From contig NZ_PVYX01000001.1 in the NCBI RefSeq assembly GCF_003001695.1, positions 1,736,001 to 1,800,000 of the forward strand: 64,000 nucleotides of DNA, given 5' to 3'. The DNA is from Flagellimonas meridianipacifica (GTDB lineage: Bacteria > Bacteroidota > Bacteroidia > Flavobacteriales > Flavobacteriaceae). How positions within the stretch are numbered: the first letter of the stretch is position 1; every line of letters begins with the position of its first letter. Below are positions 49,000 through 58,099 of this stretch, piece after piece. The position numbers and the translations under genes were made by a program. A model generated the notes under the pieces. That model had not been told where the DNA came from and made no database searches. It saw only the letters and a program-made list of their open reading frames with translations.

Positions 49000-51651
49000 G
49001 TGAGACGACCAACCCTTTTACTGGCCCTGCTTTTTCTTTCTATTTGGGCAAGCGCACAAGACTCAACAGAAGTAGTTCCTATAAAAATTTATGTAACCAA
49101 GGCCATTGAGCAGAATCAACCACCTTCCATAGATGGACTACTTAATGATCAAGTATGGAATACCGTAGAATGGACAGGAGATTATGTAGAGTTGCAACCC
49201 GATGAAAATACCCCACCGAGCTATCAGACAAAGTTTAAGATTGTGTATGACACTAAGTACCTATATATTGGAGTACGTTGTTATGATGCAGAACCCGATA
49301 AGATTGTAAAAAGATTATCACGTAGAGATGGGTTTGATGGAGATTGGGTGGAATTCAACATTGACAGTTATCATGATAAACGCACTGCATTTTCGTTTAC
49401 GGTTACCGCTGCAGGAGTTAAGGGAGACGAGTTTGTTTCAAACAATGGCAGTAACTGGGACGGAAGTTGGAACCCAATCTGGTATACCAAAACCAATGTG
49501 GACGAAGAGGGTTGGACAGCCGAGCTCAAAATTCCTTTAAGTCAATTAAAATTCAGTGGAGCCGATGATCAGGTGTGGGGACTTCAGTCGACAAGACGGT
49601 TTTTTAGGGCCGAAGAACGCTCCTTGTGGCAGAGAAAACCCATAGACCAACCTGGATGGGTAAGTGAGTTTGGTGAATTGCATGGCCTCAAAAACATTGA
49701 ACCCCAAAAACAATTGGAGATACAACCGTACACGGTAACAAGTGGGGAAACATATGAAGCCGAGGAAGGAAATCCTTTTAGGGATGGAAACGACAATGAT
49801 GTAACTGTAGGACTGGATGCAAAGATTGGTATTACCAACGACTTAACTTTGGATTTGACAGTAAATCCAGATTTTGGTCAGGTTGAAGCCGACCCTTCTG
49901 CCATTGCTCTTGATGGTTTTCAAATTTTCTTTCGAGAACAACGCCCGTTCTTCGTAGAAAACAAGAATATTTTCGATTTTAATGTATCACAATCTGAAGC
50001 TGGAAATACCTTTGGATTTGATAATGTCTTTTATTCCCGTAGAATAGGAAGAAGCCCTCAAGGGTCTCCCGATACTTCGGATGATGAATTTGTAGACCAA
50101 CCCGCCAACACTCCCATTATTGGTGCTGCGAAGTTTAGTGGCAAAACTAAGGATGGATGGGCCATAGGGGTTTTGGAAAGTGTTACGGCACGTCGCTATG
50201 CTTCAATCGTGAATGAAGAAGGGGATGGAAGAAGGGAAATGGTGGAGCCGTTGACCAACTATTTTGTAGGAAGGCTTCAAAAGGATTTTAATGATAGAAA
50301 TTCCTATATCGGAGGAATTTTTACTGCGACCAATAGAGACAATCTAACGGAGCAACTTGACTTTTTGCATCGCTCCGCTTATACCGGTGGAGTGGATTTT
50401 AAACATCAATGGCACAACAGGGATTGGTATGTGGAAGGAAATCTTATTCTAAGTCATGTACAAGGAAGTCAAGAGGCTATCCAGAATACTCAAGAATCCA
50501 TTACCCATCTGTTCCAACGGGTGGATGCTGAACATGTGGCTGTGGACCCAAATAGAACTTCTTTGACAGGGAGTGCCGGGAACCTTCAAATAGGGAAAAT
50601 TGGTAGTGGCCATTGGAGATTTGAGACAGGAGGTACATGGAGATCTCCAGAATTGGAACTGAACGATATCGGATTTCAAAGACAATCCGATGATATTCGA
50701 CATTATACTTGGGTAGGTTATCAAACGCTCAAACCGGACAAAACCTTTAGAAGGGTAGGAATCAATTATAATCATTGGAGTGCGTGGGATTTTAACGGAA
50801 ACCATAATATTCTCCGTTTCAATACCAACAGTTGGCAAAATTGGCAAAATAACTGGTTTAGCAATTTTGGATTCAACTATGGACCAAGACGGTACGATAA
50901 TTTTGCTTTACGCGGGGGACCTAGGTTAAAACGCTCCCCAGACGTAAGTTTTTGGAACTCAATACGGACGGACAACAGAAAAAAGCTACGTTTCAATTTC
51001 TTCCATCGTGGGCAAAAGGCGGTTGATGACTCCTATAGGTCTTATTTTATTGAAGCAGGATTGGTCTATCAACCGGTAAATGCCATCCGTGTTTCTGCTT
51101 TTCCATCTTTGAGCATTAATAATGATAAGCTTCAGTTCATTGAGAACTTTGAAGATATAAACGGTTCCCCAAGGTATTTGAATGGTGAAATTCAGCAACG
51201 TACCCTTAGTATGTCATTCAGATTCAATTATACCATCAATCCCAATTTGACGGTTCAATATTGGGGGCAGCCCTTCATTTCAAGGGGACGCTATTCCAAT
51301 TTCAAACATGTCACCGATGCCACGGCCCAACGTTTTGAAAATCGTTTTTTGGCCTATACGGACAATGAGGTTACTCTTTCGGATGGCACGTATGCTGTGG
51401 ATGAAAACGTAACGGGTTCAACAGATTTTAGTTTTGACGATCCGGATTTTTCTTTCGTGCAGTTTCGCTCCAATTTGGTGATTCGATGGGAGTATATTCC
51501 CGGTTCGGAAATCTTTTTGGTATGGTCCCAGGATATTTCGCAAAGTGGTGACCCATCCCAAGGTCTTTTGGACGGATTGAGTGATAATATTTTTGGACAG
51601 CAACCTCAAAACATATTTCTCTTAAAAGCGACATATCGTTTTGTCCTCTAA
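49000..51651 (+). CDS. DUF5916 family outer-membrane protein with N-terminal CBM9-like domain
   Basis: An 883-aa exported protein with a GTG start at 49000 that leads straight into a signal peptide (MRRPTLLLALLFLSIWASAQ). Residues ~38-205 form a carbohydrate-binding family 9-like domain (SIDGLLNDQVWNTVEWTGDY, YLYIGVRCYDAEPD). The remainder is a long DUF5916 region that appears to form an outer-membrane barrel (TNDLTLDLTVNPDFGQVEAD; many N/Y/W-rich strands; C-terminal ATYRFVL). The family is common in Bacteroidota, often annotated as hydrolase, with no proven function. Confidence 0.85.
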   Translation: MRRPTLLLALLFLSIWASAQDSTEVVPIKIYVTKAIEQNQPPSIDGLLNDQVWNTVEWTGDYVELQPDENTPPSYQTKFKIVYDTKYLYIGVRCYDAEPDKIVKRLSRRDGFDGDWVEFNIDSYHDKRTAFSFTVTAAGVKGDEFVSNNGSNWDGSWNPIWYTKTNVDEEGWTAELKIPLSQLKFSGADDQVWGLQSTRRFFRAEERSLWQRKPIDQPGWVSEFGELHGLKNIEPQKQLEIQPYTVTSGETYEAEEGNPFRDGNDNDVTVGLDAKIGITNDLTLDLTVNPDFGQVEADPSAIALDGFQIFFREQRPFFVENKNIFDFNVSQSEAGNTFGFDNVFYSRRIGRSPQGSPDTSDDEFVDQPANTPIIGAAKFSGKTKDGWAIGVLESVTARRYASIVNEEGDGRREMVEPLTNYFVGRLQKDFNDRNSYIGGIFTATNRDNLTEQLDFLHRSAYTGGVDFKHQWHNRDWYVEGNLILSHVQGSQEAIQNTQESITHLFQRVDAEHVAVDPNRTSLTGSAGNLQIGKIGSGHWRFETGGTWRSPELELNDIGFQRQSDDIRHYTWVGYQTLKPDKTFRRVGINYNHWSAWDFNGNHNILRFNTNSWQNWQNNWFSNFGFNYGPRRYDNFALRGGPRLKRSPDVSFWNSIRTDNRKKLRFNFFHRGQKAVDDSYRSYFIEAGLVYQPVNAIRVSAFPSLSINNDKLQFIENFEDINGSPRYLNGEIQQRTLSMSFRFNYTINPNLTVQYWGQPFISRGRYSNFKHVTDATAQRFENRFLAYTDNEVTLSDGTYAVDENVTGSTDFSFDDPDFSFVQFRSNLVIRWEYIPGSEIFLVWSQDISQSGDPSQGLLDGLSDNIFGQQPQNIFLLKATYRFVL

Positions 51652-51721
51652 ATTTCAAGGTGTTGTGATACTTTTTTGATGCTTTTTGCGTTATTCCCGC
51701 AATAACCTCACAAACAAAATC

Positions 51722-52219
51722 ATGAAAAAGATAGTATTGTTTCTTGCTGTTGTTACCTTATCATTTTCTTGTTCCAATGATGCGGATGACAACGATGCAA
51801 TGGGTTCGGAAAACCGTTTGGTAGGTACTTGGGTATTGACTGACTTACGTATTGATAGTGGAGTCGACAGTGATGACCTTGACTTTGCCAAAGAAATTGT
51901 TGCATTTCTTCAGGGAATTGACTGTGACCTAATCACATTCACATTTAATGAAGATGGTACGGTTACATCTGTAGATAGAGCTAGTTTTATTTCCATTAAT
52001 GTTGGAATGAACGGATTGGATATCCCATGCCCTACAGAAAGTGACACTGAAAATTCAATTTGGTCCTTGGAAGGGAATCAACTTACCTTCATCAACGAAA
52101 ATTTGGAAGAGGAGACCATAACCATAGCCTTTGAAGGAGATAACACTTTAATTATTGCGGGCGAGGACATTGATGCTCAGAATTTCACTGGAGCTGGTGC
52201 AATATTCACCAGACAATAA
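51722..52219 (+). CDS. Lipocalin-like lipoprotein
   Basis: A 165-aa lipoprotein (ATG at 51722; MKKIVLFLAVVTLSFSC ends in the lipid-modified cysteine). An acidic spacer (SNDADDNDAMGSEN) leads into a lipocalin-type domain, with the hallmark LVGTWVLTDLRIDSG strand and NSIWSLEGNQLTFINEN near the middle. Such proteins are common small surface lipoproteins of Flavobacteriia. Function unknown. It stands alone between the DUF5916 gene and a repeat element. Confidence 0.8.
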   Translation: MKKIVLFLAVVTLSFSCSNDADDNDAMGSENRLVGTWVLTDLRIDSGVDSDDLDFAKEIVAFLQGIDCDLITFTFNEDGTVTSVDRASFISINVGMNGLDIPCPTESDTENSIWSLEGNQLTFINENLEEETITIAFEGDNTLIIAGEDIDAQNFTGAGAIFTRQ

Positions 52220-52244
52220 TAGAGCTAAAAACCTAAAAGAAAGA

Positions 52245-52372
52245 GGCTGTCTAAAAAGTATGGTTTCGTCAACCTGAACTTGTTTCAGGTTCCCTTTAAA
52301 TACTTGTATTTCAAAATATTGAGATTCTGAAATGAATTCAGAATGACAACTCTTACTCTTTTTTAGACAGCC
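52245..52372. repeat. 128-bp element with 14-bp terminal inverted repeats and a nested REP pair
   Basis: The ends are GGCTGTCTAAAAAG (52245-52258) and CTTTTTTAGACAGCC (52358-52372), nearly perfect inverted repeats. Inside lie two facing copies of a flavobacterial REP-type unit: GTCAACCTGAACTTG (52268 onward) and its inverse TTCAGAATGACAA (to 52349). The right terminal repeat encodes the last six codons of the aminotransferase gene. It could be a MITE-like element, a strong bidirectional terminator, or both. Confidence 0.7.
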
Positions 52373-53468
52373 CCTTTATTTTTTCTAGGGCTTTCACCAA
52401 GGCTTCATTTGCTTCTTGAGTGCCTATAGTTATACGTACTTTTCCGGGAGCACCAAACTGTGAAACAGGGCGAACCATAACACCCTCGTTCATGAGAAAA
52501 TCGGTAAATTCAAATTCTGGTATGGGTGGGTCTATTATAAAGAAGTTGCCCTGTGAAGGCCAATATGTAATTCCCAGTCTTTGGAATTCATTTTCCAAGA
52601 ATCCTCTTCCTTCTAGAACGGTTTTGACCGTTTCGGCAACAAATTCTGAATCATTCAAAGCACCGATGGCAGCTTCCAAAGATGTTAGTGGTAAAAGAAA
52701 AGGTTTATGGATTTGACGAATGTAGTTGGCAATTTTAGAAGTAGTATAGCAATAACCCACACGTAAACCGGCCAAACCATAGGTTTTGGAAAAACTATTA
52801 ATGGCAATAACATTATGGCCAGCTTTTACATAGGGTAGGGCTGAGGTATAATCTTCGGCATTCGCAAAATGTCTGTATACCTCATCAAAAACAATAACGA
52901 TATTCTTTGGAATTCGGTCTAGGAAATCTTCAAGTACGTTTTTGGGAATATAGGTTCCTGTGGGATTATTGGGACTGGTTAAAAAAATTACCTTGGTCCT
53001 AGGGGTGATAGCATTCAAGATACCTTCAACATCTAAGGCGTAATCGGTACCCTTAAGGCGAACATCAATCAATTTAGCCCCATACCATCTTGAAAAAACT
53101 GAATAGGGCAAAAAACAGGGATTGGAATAAATTACCTCATCCCCTTCATTGATGAAGGCCCGTAACAACATATCAATAATTTCCGACCCACTGTTACCGC
53201 AGATAAATTGGTCCACCTTTAACTGTTGGTCAAAGTCAGCTACCAGTGTCTCTCGTAATCGAATATCGGTTTGGTCTGGATAGATGGCCACATTGGTAGC
53301 CGCCTGTATAAGAGCCTCAGTGGCTTTTGGAGACTGCCCCAATGGATTCTCATTTGAGGAAAGCTTGTATATTTTTTTGTTGGATTCCTTCGGAAGATTT
53401 TTTCCCCCTTTGTATACTTCCTTCGGCTCTAAATGGGGTTTGAAAATGGATTCGATTCCTTTTTCCAT
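52353..53468 (-). CDS. HisC-type PLP aminotransferase in the tyrosine catabolic operon
   Basis: A 371-aa fold-type I aminotransferase of the histidinol-phosphate/aromatic transaminase group. Visible are LSSNENPLGQSPKATEAL, NPNNPTGTYIP-like SPNNPTGTYIPKN, DEVYRHF (Asp to PLP nitrogen), and the PLP lysine in SFSKTYGLAGLRVGY. Because the operon carries hppD, hmgA and fahA, it may transaminate tyrosine or phenylalanine rather than serve histidine synthesis; that is inference. Its final residues (GLSKKE) are encoded by the terminal repeat at 52358-52372. It starts 1 nt after the flavin reductase gene. Confidence 0.85.
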   Translation of the reverse strand: MEKGIESIFKPHLEPKEVYKGGKNLPKESNKKIYKLSSNENPLGQSPKATEALIQAATNVAIYPDQTDIRLRETLVADFDQQLKVDQFICGNSGSEIIDMLLRAFINEGDEVIYSNPCFLPYSVFSRWYGAKLIDVRLKGTDYALDVEGILNAITPRTKVIFLTSPNNPTGTYIPKNVLEDFLDRIPKNIVIVFDEVYRHFANAEDYTSALPYVKAGHNVIAINSFSKTYGLAGLRVGYCYTTSKIANYIRQIHKPFLLPLTSLEAAIGALNDSEFVAETVKTVLEGRGFLENEFQRLGITYWPSQGNFFIIDPPIPEFEFTDFLMNEGVMVRPVSQFGAPGKVRITIGTQEANEALVKALEKIKGLSKKE

Positions 53469-53469
53469 G

Positions 53470-54369
53470 TCATAAGGTTTCAGTATACATTAGCAAGGCC
53501 ATGGCCTTAGTAGTCTCTCCATCCTCTAAAATTCTCTGTGCCAACCAGTGCAATTGGCTTTTCAATTTTTCCGAAGCTCCTCCTAACTTTTTAATCATCA
53601 TTTGTACTTCGTCATCTTTTTGGATGGAATTCAAATCATCCTGGCTGGGTAAAGCTTCAAGGTTGCCAAGGCGTCCCAGATTGTTTCCGGTTAAAACCTC
53701 ACTTTCACGAATCCCCTTGGGCAATGCGTCAACTCCAATACCTTTGGTTCGAATAGGTTTGGGAATTTCAAAGAGTGCACTTTCCGAAGCTCTCACGTAC
53801 CAACTGCCTCCCATTCTTCCTACCAAATTCAGTTTTTTAGTGTCAAGCTGCCCATCGGTCAAATATTTTTCACTTATGTGGATACGTTCTACTTTCGCAA
53901 TTACCAGGTTTCCAGCACCCGGTTCTTCTGCAAGCTCAATGGTTTGCTGCACTTTACACTCAAAGGAAACTGGAGCCTCTCCAACTCTTGGGGGTCTTAC
54001 TGTTTCACTTGGAATTTGGGTAAGTCCGGCTTTTTCGAATTCATTTACCCCCCGTTCATATGCCGTGCTTGCAAGGGACATTTGTTCTACAATAGTATGG
54101 TTGACAATATTGATGACCACTTCTGGAACTTCCTTTACATTTAGATAGGAATGCTTATGGGTGTTATCCCGCCCACTTCGAGCAGGTGAAAAAATAAGCA
54201 CCGGTGGATTGGAACTGAAAACATTGAAATAGCTGAACGGGCTTAAATTTACATTTCCAGCAGCATCGATGGTGCTTGCAAAGCAAATGGGACGAGGCGC
54301 TACTGCTGTGAGCAAGATGCCATGAAGGTCCTGTTGCGAAATGCAAGTCGGGTCTATGGTTTTTGTCAT
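53470..54369 (-). CDS. Flavin reductase-like, FMN-binding split-barrel protein
   Basis: A 299-aa cytosolic protein. Residues ~10-190 match the flavin reductase-like domain (AVAPRPICFASTIDAAGNVNLSPFSYFN, FECKVQQTIELAEEPGAGNL, LVGRMGGSWYV). The C-terminal ~90 residues (DDEVQMMIKKLGGASEKLK) are helical and specific to this family. It probably supplies reduced flavin to an oxygenase, but no flavin monooxygenase is in the operon, so the partner is unknown. It lies between fahA and the aminotransferase. Confidence 0.82.
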   Translation of the reverse strand: MTKTIDPTCISQQDLHGILLTAVAPRPICFASTIDAAGNVNLSPFSYFNVFSSNPPVLIFSPARSGRDNTHKHSYLNVKEVPEVVINIVNHTIVEQMSLASTAYERGVNEFEKAGLTQIPSETVRPPRVGEAPVSFECKVQQTIELAEEPGAGNLVIAKVERIHISEKYLTDGQLDTKKLNLVGRMGGSWYVRASESALFEIPKPIRTKGIGVDALPKGIRESEVLTGNNLGRLGNLEALPSQDDLNSIQKDDEVQMMIKKLGGASEKLKSQLHWLAQRILEDGETTKAMALLMYTETL

Positions 54370-54384
54370 ATTAGTTCTTTATAC

Positions 54385-54449
54385 GTCATTTCGAACGAAT
54401 GTGAGAAATCTATTTTAGATTCCTCGTCACTTCGCTCCTTCGGAATGAC
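54385..54449. repeat. REP-like hairpin in the fahA-flavin reductase spacer
   Basis: Facing arms of the GTCATTTCGAA...GAGAAATC type: left arm at 54385-54410 and right arm at ~54418-54449, whose inverse begins GTCATTCCGAAGGAG. The arms share the GTCATT and CGAA cores. It lies in the intra-operon gap, so an mRNA stem-loop is expected there. Confidence 0.7.
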
Positions 54450-54458
54450 ATTTCACTT

Positions 54459-55679
54459 TTATTTTGGTGGTAGAACTTTTGATGAAACTTCACCAAATCC
54501 AACACGAATATCGCCTTTTTGAGCATAACCACGCATGTTCACCGTATCTCCGTCGTTAATGAACTTTCGTTCCGAGCCATCTTTCATTTTGAGTGGTTTG
54601 GTTCCCATCCAAGCTAATTCCAACATAGACCCATAAGAATCTTCACTTTTACCTGAAATGGTCCCCGATGCCATCATATCACCAACATTAATATTACATC
54701 CGTTCACGGTATGGTGAGCCAATTGTTGAGCCATATTCCAATACATATATTTGAAATTACTCTTACAAATAATGGTTTCTTCGCTGTTTTCAGGTGTGAT
54801 ACCTACTTCTAAGTTAACTTCGTAATTCTTGTCTCCTTCATATTCCAAATAGGAAAGAACTTTGGGTTCCTGCTTTGGTCCAGAAACACGAAAAGGCTCC
54901 AACGCTTCCAAGGTCACTATCCATGGTGAAATGGAAGAAGCAAAATTCTTGGCTAAGAATGGACCCAATGGTACATACTCCCATTTTTGGATATCACGTG
55001 CGGACCAGTCATTGAATAAAACCAGTCCGAAAATATAATCCTCAGCATCTGATGTGGAAACCGATTCACCCATTTGGGTATTTTTTCCACATACGAACCC
55101 CATTTCCAATTCAAAATCCAAACGCTGTGAAGGGCCAAAAACAGGTGTACTTGAATCTTTGGGTAGCGTCTGTCCTTTAGGACGATGAATGGGTTCACCA
55201 CTTACCACAATGGAACTTGCTCTACCGTGGTAACCCACGGGGATATGTTTCCAGTTGGGCAATAAGGCATTTGCGGGGTCGCGAAACATTTTACCTACAT
55301 TGGTGGCATGCTCAATGCTTGAATAAAAGTCCGTGTAATCACCAACATAGACGGGCATATGCATTTGAGCATCCTTTTGTAAGACAAAAAGTTCAGGTTT
55401 TCCAGCTAGGACAGATTCATCATCTTTGAGCCAATATTGAATATCCTTTCTAACCCTGGAAGTGATTTCCTTTCCCAAAGAGATAAAATCGTTCAATACA
55501 TCTTTCTCAAAAACGGCTGTGTTGAAATCAAATACATCAAGTTCAGCCAGTGCTGCCAAATCCAAGATATGCTCCCCAACGGCCACTCCAGCTCGTGGGC
55601 TCCTATCTTGGGTTGAAAATATTCCGAAAGGAATGTTATGGATTGAAAAATCTGAATTTTCAGGTATGTTTATAATCAT
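54459..55679 (-). CDS. fahA: Fumarylacetoacetase
   Basis: Last enzyme of tyrosine catabolism: hydrolyses fumarylacetoacetate to fumarate and acetoacetate in the cytosol. The 406-aa protein has an N-terminal SH3-like domain and the FAH fold. Metal and substrate motifs include YTDFYSSIEHATNVGKMFR (Asp and His), DFELEMGFVCGKNTQMGE (Glu-x-Glu) and LFNDWSARDIQKWE (Asp). Gene order is hppD-hmgA-fahA. A REP hairpin separates it from hmgA. Confidence 0.96.
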   Translation of the reverse strand: MIINIPENSDFSIHNIPFGIFSTQDRSPRAGVAVGEHILDLAALAELDVFDFNTAVFEKDVLNDFISLGKEITSRVRKDIQYWLKDDESVLAGKPELFVLQKDAQMHMPVYVGDYTDFYSSIEHATNVGKMFRDPANALLPNWKHIPVGYHGRASSIVVSGEPIHRPKGQTLPKDSSTPVFGPSQRLDFELEMGFVCGKNTQMGESVSTSDAEDYIFGLVLFNDWSARDIQKWEYVPLGPFLAKNFASSISPWIVTLEALEPFRVSGPKQEPKVLSYLEYEGDKNYEVNLEVGITPENSEETIICKSNFKYMYWNMAQQLAHHTVNGCNINVGDMMASGTISGKSEDSYGSMLELAWMGTKPLKMKDGSERKFINDGDTVNMRGYAQKGDIRVGFGEVSSKVLPPK

Positions 55680-55690
55680 GTTTTTGGTGC

Positions 55691-55750
55691 GTCATTCCTG
55701 CGAAAACAGGAATCTGTTTTTAAATGGATTCCCGCGCAGGCGGGAATGAC
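55691..55750. repeat. REP-like hairpin in the hmgA-fahA spacer
   Basis: Facing arms GTCATTCCTGCGAAAACAGG (55691-55710) and CCCGCGCAGGCGGGAATGAC (55731-55750) of the widespread GTCATTCCCGCG...CGGGAATC type. It fills most of the 83-nt gap between hmgA and fahA. Confidence 0.75.
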
Positions 55751-55762
55751 AAATTGATTTAA

Positions 55763-56920
55763 TTAATCCAACCAAGATTGATAATATTCACCATCATCAA
55801 TCTTCATGGCATTTTCGGTAACTTGTAAAGGTTTGAAGGTATCTATCATTACCGCCAATTCCTCTGTGCCCTTTTTGCCAATACTTCCTTCATATGTTCC
55901 GGGATGTGGCCCGTGTGGAATTCCAGCGGGATGCAAGGATATGTAACCAGGGCCAATACCCTTTCTGCTCATAAAATCCCCATCTACATAATACAAGACT
56001 TCATCAGAATCTATGTTGGAATGGTTGTAAGGCGCAGGAATGGCCTTTGGATGGTAATCGTACAAACGAGGGCAGAACGAACAGATAACGAATGCACCAG
56101 TCTCAAAAGTCTGGTGCACAGGGGGTGGTTGATGTACCCGACCTGTGATGGGTTCAAAATTGTGAATTGAGAAGCCGTAAGGATAATTGTAGCCATCCCA
56201 TCCCACAACATCAAACGGATGTGTTGCGTACACCAAGCTGTGCAACATGCCTTGTTTTTTTATTTTCATCAAAAACTCTCCCGTCTCATCGTGACTTACC
56301 AAATTCTGGGGTAATTTATAATCCCTCTCACAGAATGGGGAATGCTCCAAAAGTTGGCCAAACCAGTTTCGGTATCGTTTTGGGGTATAAATCGGATGGA
56401 AGGATTCAGCATATAAAATGCGGTTATCCTCTGTATCAAATTCAATTTGGTAAACCATTCCTCGTGGAATGATAAGGTAATCCCCATATTCAAAAGGAAT
56501 GTCCCCTACAAAAGTTTTTAGGGTCCCGGAGCCTTTGTGAATAAAAAGCATTTCATCCGCATCTGCATTCTTATAAAAATAAGATGTCAATGATTTTCTA
56601 GGGGCGGCAAGGCCAACGTGTACGTCACTATTGACCAAAAGGGGTTCTCGCGCATCCAAAAAATCATCTTGTGGTTTAACATCAAAACCGATTAGCTTAC
56701 GGGAGGTGATGTTTTTTTCCACGGCAATTTTTGGACTCACATCTATGGGTTCACCTACTTTTTTTACCTGAGTGGGGCGGTGAATATGATATAAGAGTGA
56801 AGACATGCCATCAAAACCAATAGTGCCGAACAGTTGTTCATAGTATAGCGTGCCATCGGTTTTCTCAAATTGCGTATGTCGCTTTTGCGGAATTTTTCCG
56901 AGTTTATGATAAATCGGCAT
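55763..56920 (-). CDS. hmgA: Homogentisate 1,2-dioxygenase
   Basis: Non-haem iron dioxygenase that opens homogentisate to maleylacetoacetate. The 385-aa cupin-fold protein carries SLHPAGIPHGPHPG near residue ~340 (iron-ligand histidine/glutamate region) and PYGFSIHNFEPITGRVHQPP with a ligand-like histidine. It shows the Bacteroidota form, shorter than the ~430-aa proteobacterial and eukaryotic enzymes. It starts 12 nt after hppD. Confidence 0.94.
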   Translation of the reverse strand: MPIYHKLGKIPQKRHTQFEKTDGTLYYEQLFGTIGFDGMSSLLYHIHRPTQVKKVGEPIDVSPKIAVEKNITSRKLIGFDVKPQDDFLDAREPLLVNSDVHVGLAAPRKSLTSYFYKNADADEMLFIHKGSGTLKTFVGDIPFEYGDYLIIPRGMVYQIEFDTEDNRILYAESFHPIYTPKRYRNWFGQLLEHSPFCERDYKLPQNLVSHDETGEFLMKIKKQGMLHSLVYATHPFDVVGWDGYNYPYGFSIHNFEPITGRVHQPPPVHQTFETGAFVICSFCPRLYDYHPKAIPAPYNHSNIDSDEVLYYVDGDFMSRKGIGPGYISLHPAGIPHGPHPGTYEGSIGKKGTEELAVMIDTFKPLQVTENAMKIDDGEYYQSWLD

Positions 56921-56932
56921 AAAATATAATTT

Positions 56933-58066
56933 TTAGTGCAGTGTACCTCTAACTTCTTGTTCTCTTTCAATCGCTTCGAACAATGCCTTAAAGTTACCTT
57001 TTCCAAAGGATTGCGCCCCTTTTCTTTGAATGATTTCAAAAAACATGGTAGGCCTAGGCTCTACGGGACGAGTGAAAATCTGAAGTAAGTACCCTTCGTC
57101 ATCTCTATCTACAAGGATACCCAACTCTTTCAATGGAGCAATGTCTTCATCGATTTTGCCCACCCTATCAGTAACGGCATCGTAATAGGTGTCGGGAACC
57201 CTCAAGAATTCAACACCTCTGCTTCTAAGAGCTTTAACGGTCTTAATGATGTCATCTGTAGCAACGGCAATGTGTTGTACACCTTCACCTTCATAGAAAT
57301 CCAAATATTCTTCCACTTGGGATTTCTTTTTGCCCTCCGCAGGTTCGTTTATCGGGAATTTGATACGCCCGTTGCCATTACTCATTACCTTGCTCATAAG
57401 CGCGGTATACTCCGTGGAGATATCGTTATCATCAAAAGAAAGAATGTTTACAAACCCCATGACCTTTTCGTAGAATTCTACCCAATGGTTCATTTTATTC
57501 CATCCCACATTTCCTACCATATGGTCAACGTATTTTAAACCTACCGATTCTGGATTGTAGTATGGTGTCTCCCACTTTATATAACCTGGCAAGAAAGTGC
57601 CGTGGTAGTCTTTTCGTTCCACAAAAATGTGCACGGTCTCACCGTAGGTGTAAATGCCCGCTCTCACCACTTTACCGTCCTTATCTTCTTCAACAACAGG
57701 CTCCATGTAAGATTTTGCGCCTCTAGCAATTGCGGTTTCATAAGCATAGGTAGCATCATCCACCCATAAAGCGACTACTTTTACACCATCGCCATGAGCA
57801 TCAATGTGTTTCCCTATTTCTGTCCCACTTTTTAAAGGGGATGTCAATATCAAACGAATTTTATCCTGTATTACCACGTAGCTTTCTCGGTCTTTTAATC
57901 CAGTCTCAAGTCCAGCATAGGCATAGGATTGAAAACCAAATGCAGTTTTGTAGAAGTGTGCGGCTTGCTTTGAATTACCCACATATAGTTCAATATAATC
58001 CGTGCCATTTATAGGCATGAAGTCTTTGGCTTCATCGTGAATTTTAGGGATTGTGGAAGTTTCCAT
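56933..58066 (-). CDS. hppD: 4-hydroxyphenylpyruvate dioxygenase
   Basis: Converts 4-hydroxyphenylpyruvate to homogentisate with O2 and Fe(II). The 377-aa protein has two VOC-type modules. Iron ligands are in VDHMVGNV (His), GVQHIAVATDDI (His), and MFFEIIQRKG (Glu). The 4-hydroxyphenylpyruvate-specific loops such as AQSFGKGNFKALFEAIE near the C-terminus are present. It heads the hppD-hmgA-fahA-flavin reductase-aminotransferase operon and is divergent from marR. Confidence 0.96.
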   Translation of the reverse strand: METSTIPKIHDEAKDFMPINGTDYIELYVGNSKQAAHFYKTAFGFQSYAYAGLETGLKDRESYVVIQDKIRLILTSPLKSGTEIGKHIDAHGDGVKVVALWVDDATYAYETAIARGAKSYMEPVVEEDKDGKVVRAGIYTYGETVHIFVERKDYHGTFLPGYIKWETPYYNPESVGLKYVDHMVGNVGWNKMNHWVEFYEKVMGFVNILSFDDNDISTEYTALMSKVMSNGNGRIKFPINEPAEGKKKSQVEEYLDFYEGEGVQHIAVATDDIIKTVKALRSRGVEFLRVPDTYYDAVTDRVGKIDEDIAPLKELGILVDRDDEGYLLQIFTRPVEPRPTMFFEIIQRKGAQSFGKGNFKALFEAIEREQEVRGTLH

Positions 58067-58099
58067 AGTGTGCGTTTTTATATTGTAATATTATTATTG

